In this document: one piece after another, positions 4,731-5,498 of the stretch
Layout of the letters: each line of letters begins with the position of its first letter
How positions within the stretch are numbered: the stretch's first letter is position 1
From: UBA2029 sp037447125
GTDB lineage: Bacteria > Chloroflexota > Anaerolineae > Aggregatilineales > Aggregatilineaceae
DNA: 5,498 nt
Direction: 5' to 3'
NCBI GenBank assembly: GCA_037447125.1
Contig: JBBIHG010000156.1
Location: forward strand, 1-5,498
Notes under the pieces: generated by a model
Told to the model about the DNA's origin: nothing
What the model saw: only the letters and a program-made list of their open reading frames with translations
Database searches by the model: none
Translations under genes and position numbers: made by a program

Positions 4731-5438
4731 ATGATTGAGATCGAGGGGCTGACCTACCACTATCCCGATGGGCGCTGCGCGCTGTCGGGCGTGACGCTGT
4801 GCGTGCGGGCCGGGGAGCGCGTGGCTCTGGTCGGCCCTAATGGGGCGGGCAAGTCCACGCTGCTGCTGCACCTCAACGGCATCCTGCGGGCCACAGAGGG
4901 GACGATTCGCGCGGGCGGGCTGCCCCTGAGCGACCGCACCCTGGGGCAGATTCGGGCTATGGTCGGCCTGGTCTTCCAGAATCCAGACGATCAGTTGTTC
5001 TCGACGCACGTCTTCCAGGACGTGGCCTTCGGCCCCCTGCACATGGGGCTGCCCGAAGACAAGGTGCGCGAGCGGGTGGAATGGGCGTTGGCGGCGGTGG
5101 GCATGAGCGGCTACGGCGAGCGGATGAGCTACCACCTGAGCCTGGGCGAGAAGAAGCGCATCGCCCTGGCCACAGTGCTGAGCATGGAGCCGCGCATCCT
5201 GGCCCTGGACGAACCGACCGCCGGCCTCGATCCGCGCGCCCGCCGGGGCCTGATCCGGCTCCTGGCGGGGCTGGACGGGCAGACGCTGCTCATCGCCTCG
5301 CACGACATGCGCCTGGTGCGCGATCTGTGCACGCGCATGGTTGTGCTGGATGGCGGGGTCGTGGTGGCCGATGGCCCGACCGCGCTGCTGATCCACGACA
5401 GCGCCCTGCTGGAACAGCACGGTCTGGAAAGCGCGTGA
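4731..5438 (+). CDS. cbiO: ECF transporter ATP-binding protein CbiO/NikO (EcfA)
   Basis: This 235-residue ABC ATPase powers metal uptake by the CbiMQO complex from the cytoplasmic face of the membrane. All nucleotide-binding elements are present: an aromatic Y-H-Y (9-11) near the A loop, Walker A GPNGAGKST (35-43), the Q loop FQNPDDQLF (82-90), which is typical of ECF-type ATPases, the signature LSLGEKKR (136-143), Walker B ILALDEP with catalytic Glu161, the D loop AGLD (164-167) and the switch His191. The signature has Leu in place of the first Gly of LSGGQ, a variant seen in this family. Only one ATPase gene is present, so a homodimer is expected, as in cobalt/nickel systems and unlike the EcfA1/A2 pairs of vitamin systems. 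It starts 18 bases after cbiQ with AAGGGG upstream, and at 235 residues is slightly short because the C-terminal tail is minimal. Confidence 0.92.
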   Translation: MIEIEGLTYHYPDGRCALSGVTLCVRAGERVALVGPNGAGKSTLLLHLNGILRATEGTIRAGGLPLSDRTLGQIRAMVGLVFQNPDDQLFSTHVFQDVAFGPLHMGLPEDKVRERVEWALAAVGMSGYGERMSYHLSLGEKKRIALATVLSMEPRILALDEPTAGLDPRARRGLIRLLAGLDGQTLLIASHDMRLVRDLCTRMVVLDGGVVVADGPTALLIHDSALLEQHGLESA

Positions 5439-5476
5439 ACGGCGCTCGCCCGGGAGTGGCGCTGCTCGGCTGCGTA

Positions 5477-5498
5477 GGGGCGTATGGCCATACGCCCC
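5477..5498. repeat. GGGGCGTAT-type palindromic repeat, copy 2 (at the window end)
   Basis: Positions 5477-5498 are a perfect 22-bp palindrome with arms GGGGCGTATGG and CCATACGCCCC. Its outer nine bases on each side are identical to the core of the repeat at 1520-1546. It is preceded by GTA (5474-5476), and the matching right flank would lie beyond the window, so the element is probably cut by the window edge. It starts 38 bases after the cbiO stop; it might act on the operon's 3' end, but the DNA that would show a T-run is missing. Confidence 0.7.

Noticed and set aside
4275..5420. 381-codon minus-strand frame opposite cbiQ and cbiO
   Set aside because: It spans two clear transporter genes and their junction in antisense, is rich in His/Gln/Arg and shows no domain.

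Overview
The window is GC-rich and densely coded. It looks like an ordinary chromosomal segment of an environmental bacterium, most plausibly Chloroflexota (Anaerolineae-like). That placement is an inference. It rests on the GC-rich codon use, the general look of the proteins, and intergenic hairpin repeats of the CTCACCCC/GGGGTGAG and GGGGCGTAT/ATACGCCCC type, which I associate from memory with that phylum. No sequence comparison was possible.

Left part (1-1488): the first 24 codons of groEL are read leftwards off the window edge. A 320-bp divergent intergenic region follows; it has several small hairpins and no CIRCE element that I can find. Next is a rightward gene for an M24 (creatinase/aminopeptidase P fold) protein that has lost most of the usual metal ligands.

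Middle part (1457-2967): a leftward gene encodes a membrane-anchored calcineurin-like phosphoesterase. It overlaps the M24 gene tail to tail by 32 bp, and a palindromic repeat sits inside its 3' end. Just upstream of it, on the same strand, is a 23-codon hydrophobic ORF with a strong Shine-Dalgarno. The remaining ~450 bp hold a compound inverted-repeat element (about 2674-2767) and a very good promoter for the next operon, with a 14-bp palindrome over its -35 box.

Right part (2968-5438): three tightly spaced rightward genes form a complete energy-coupling-factor (ECF) importer for a transition metal, cobalt or nickel. They are cbiM/nikM fused to a C-terminal PDGLE (CbiN/NikN-like) domain, the transmembrane coupling protein cbiQ/nikQ, and the ATPase cbiO/nikO. 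CbiM captures the metal ion, CbiQ couples it to a CbiO dimer, and ATP hydrolysis drives uptake. No cobalamin riboswitch is visible; the short leader and the operator-like palindrome suggest control by a DNA-binding repressor. The window ends inside a second copy of the GGGGCGTAT palindromic repeat.

I see no convincing wholly new system. The points most worth a second look are the metal-ligand-poor M24 protein, the 23-aa ORF upstream of the phosphoesterase, the operator overlapping the metal-transport promoter, the eight-residue N-terminal extension in front of the metal-binding His of CbiM, and the palindrome inside the phosphoesterase gene.
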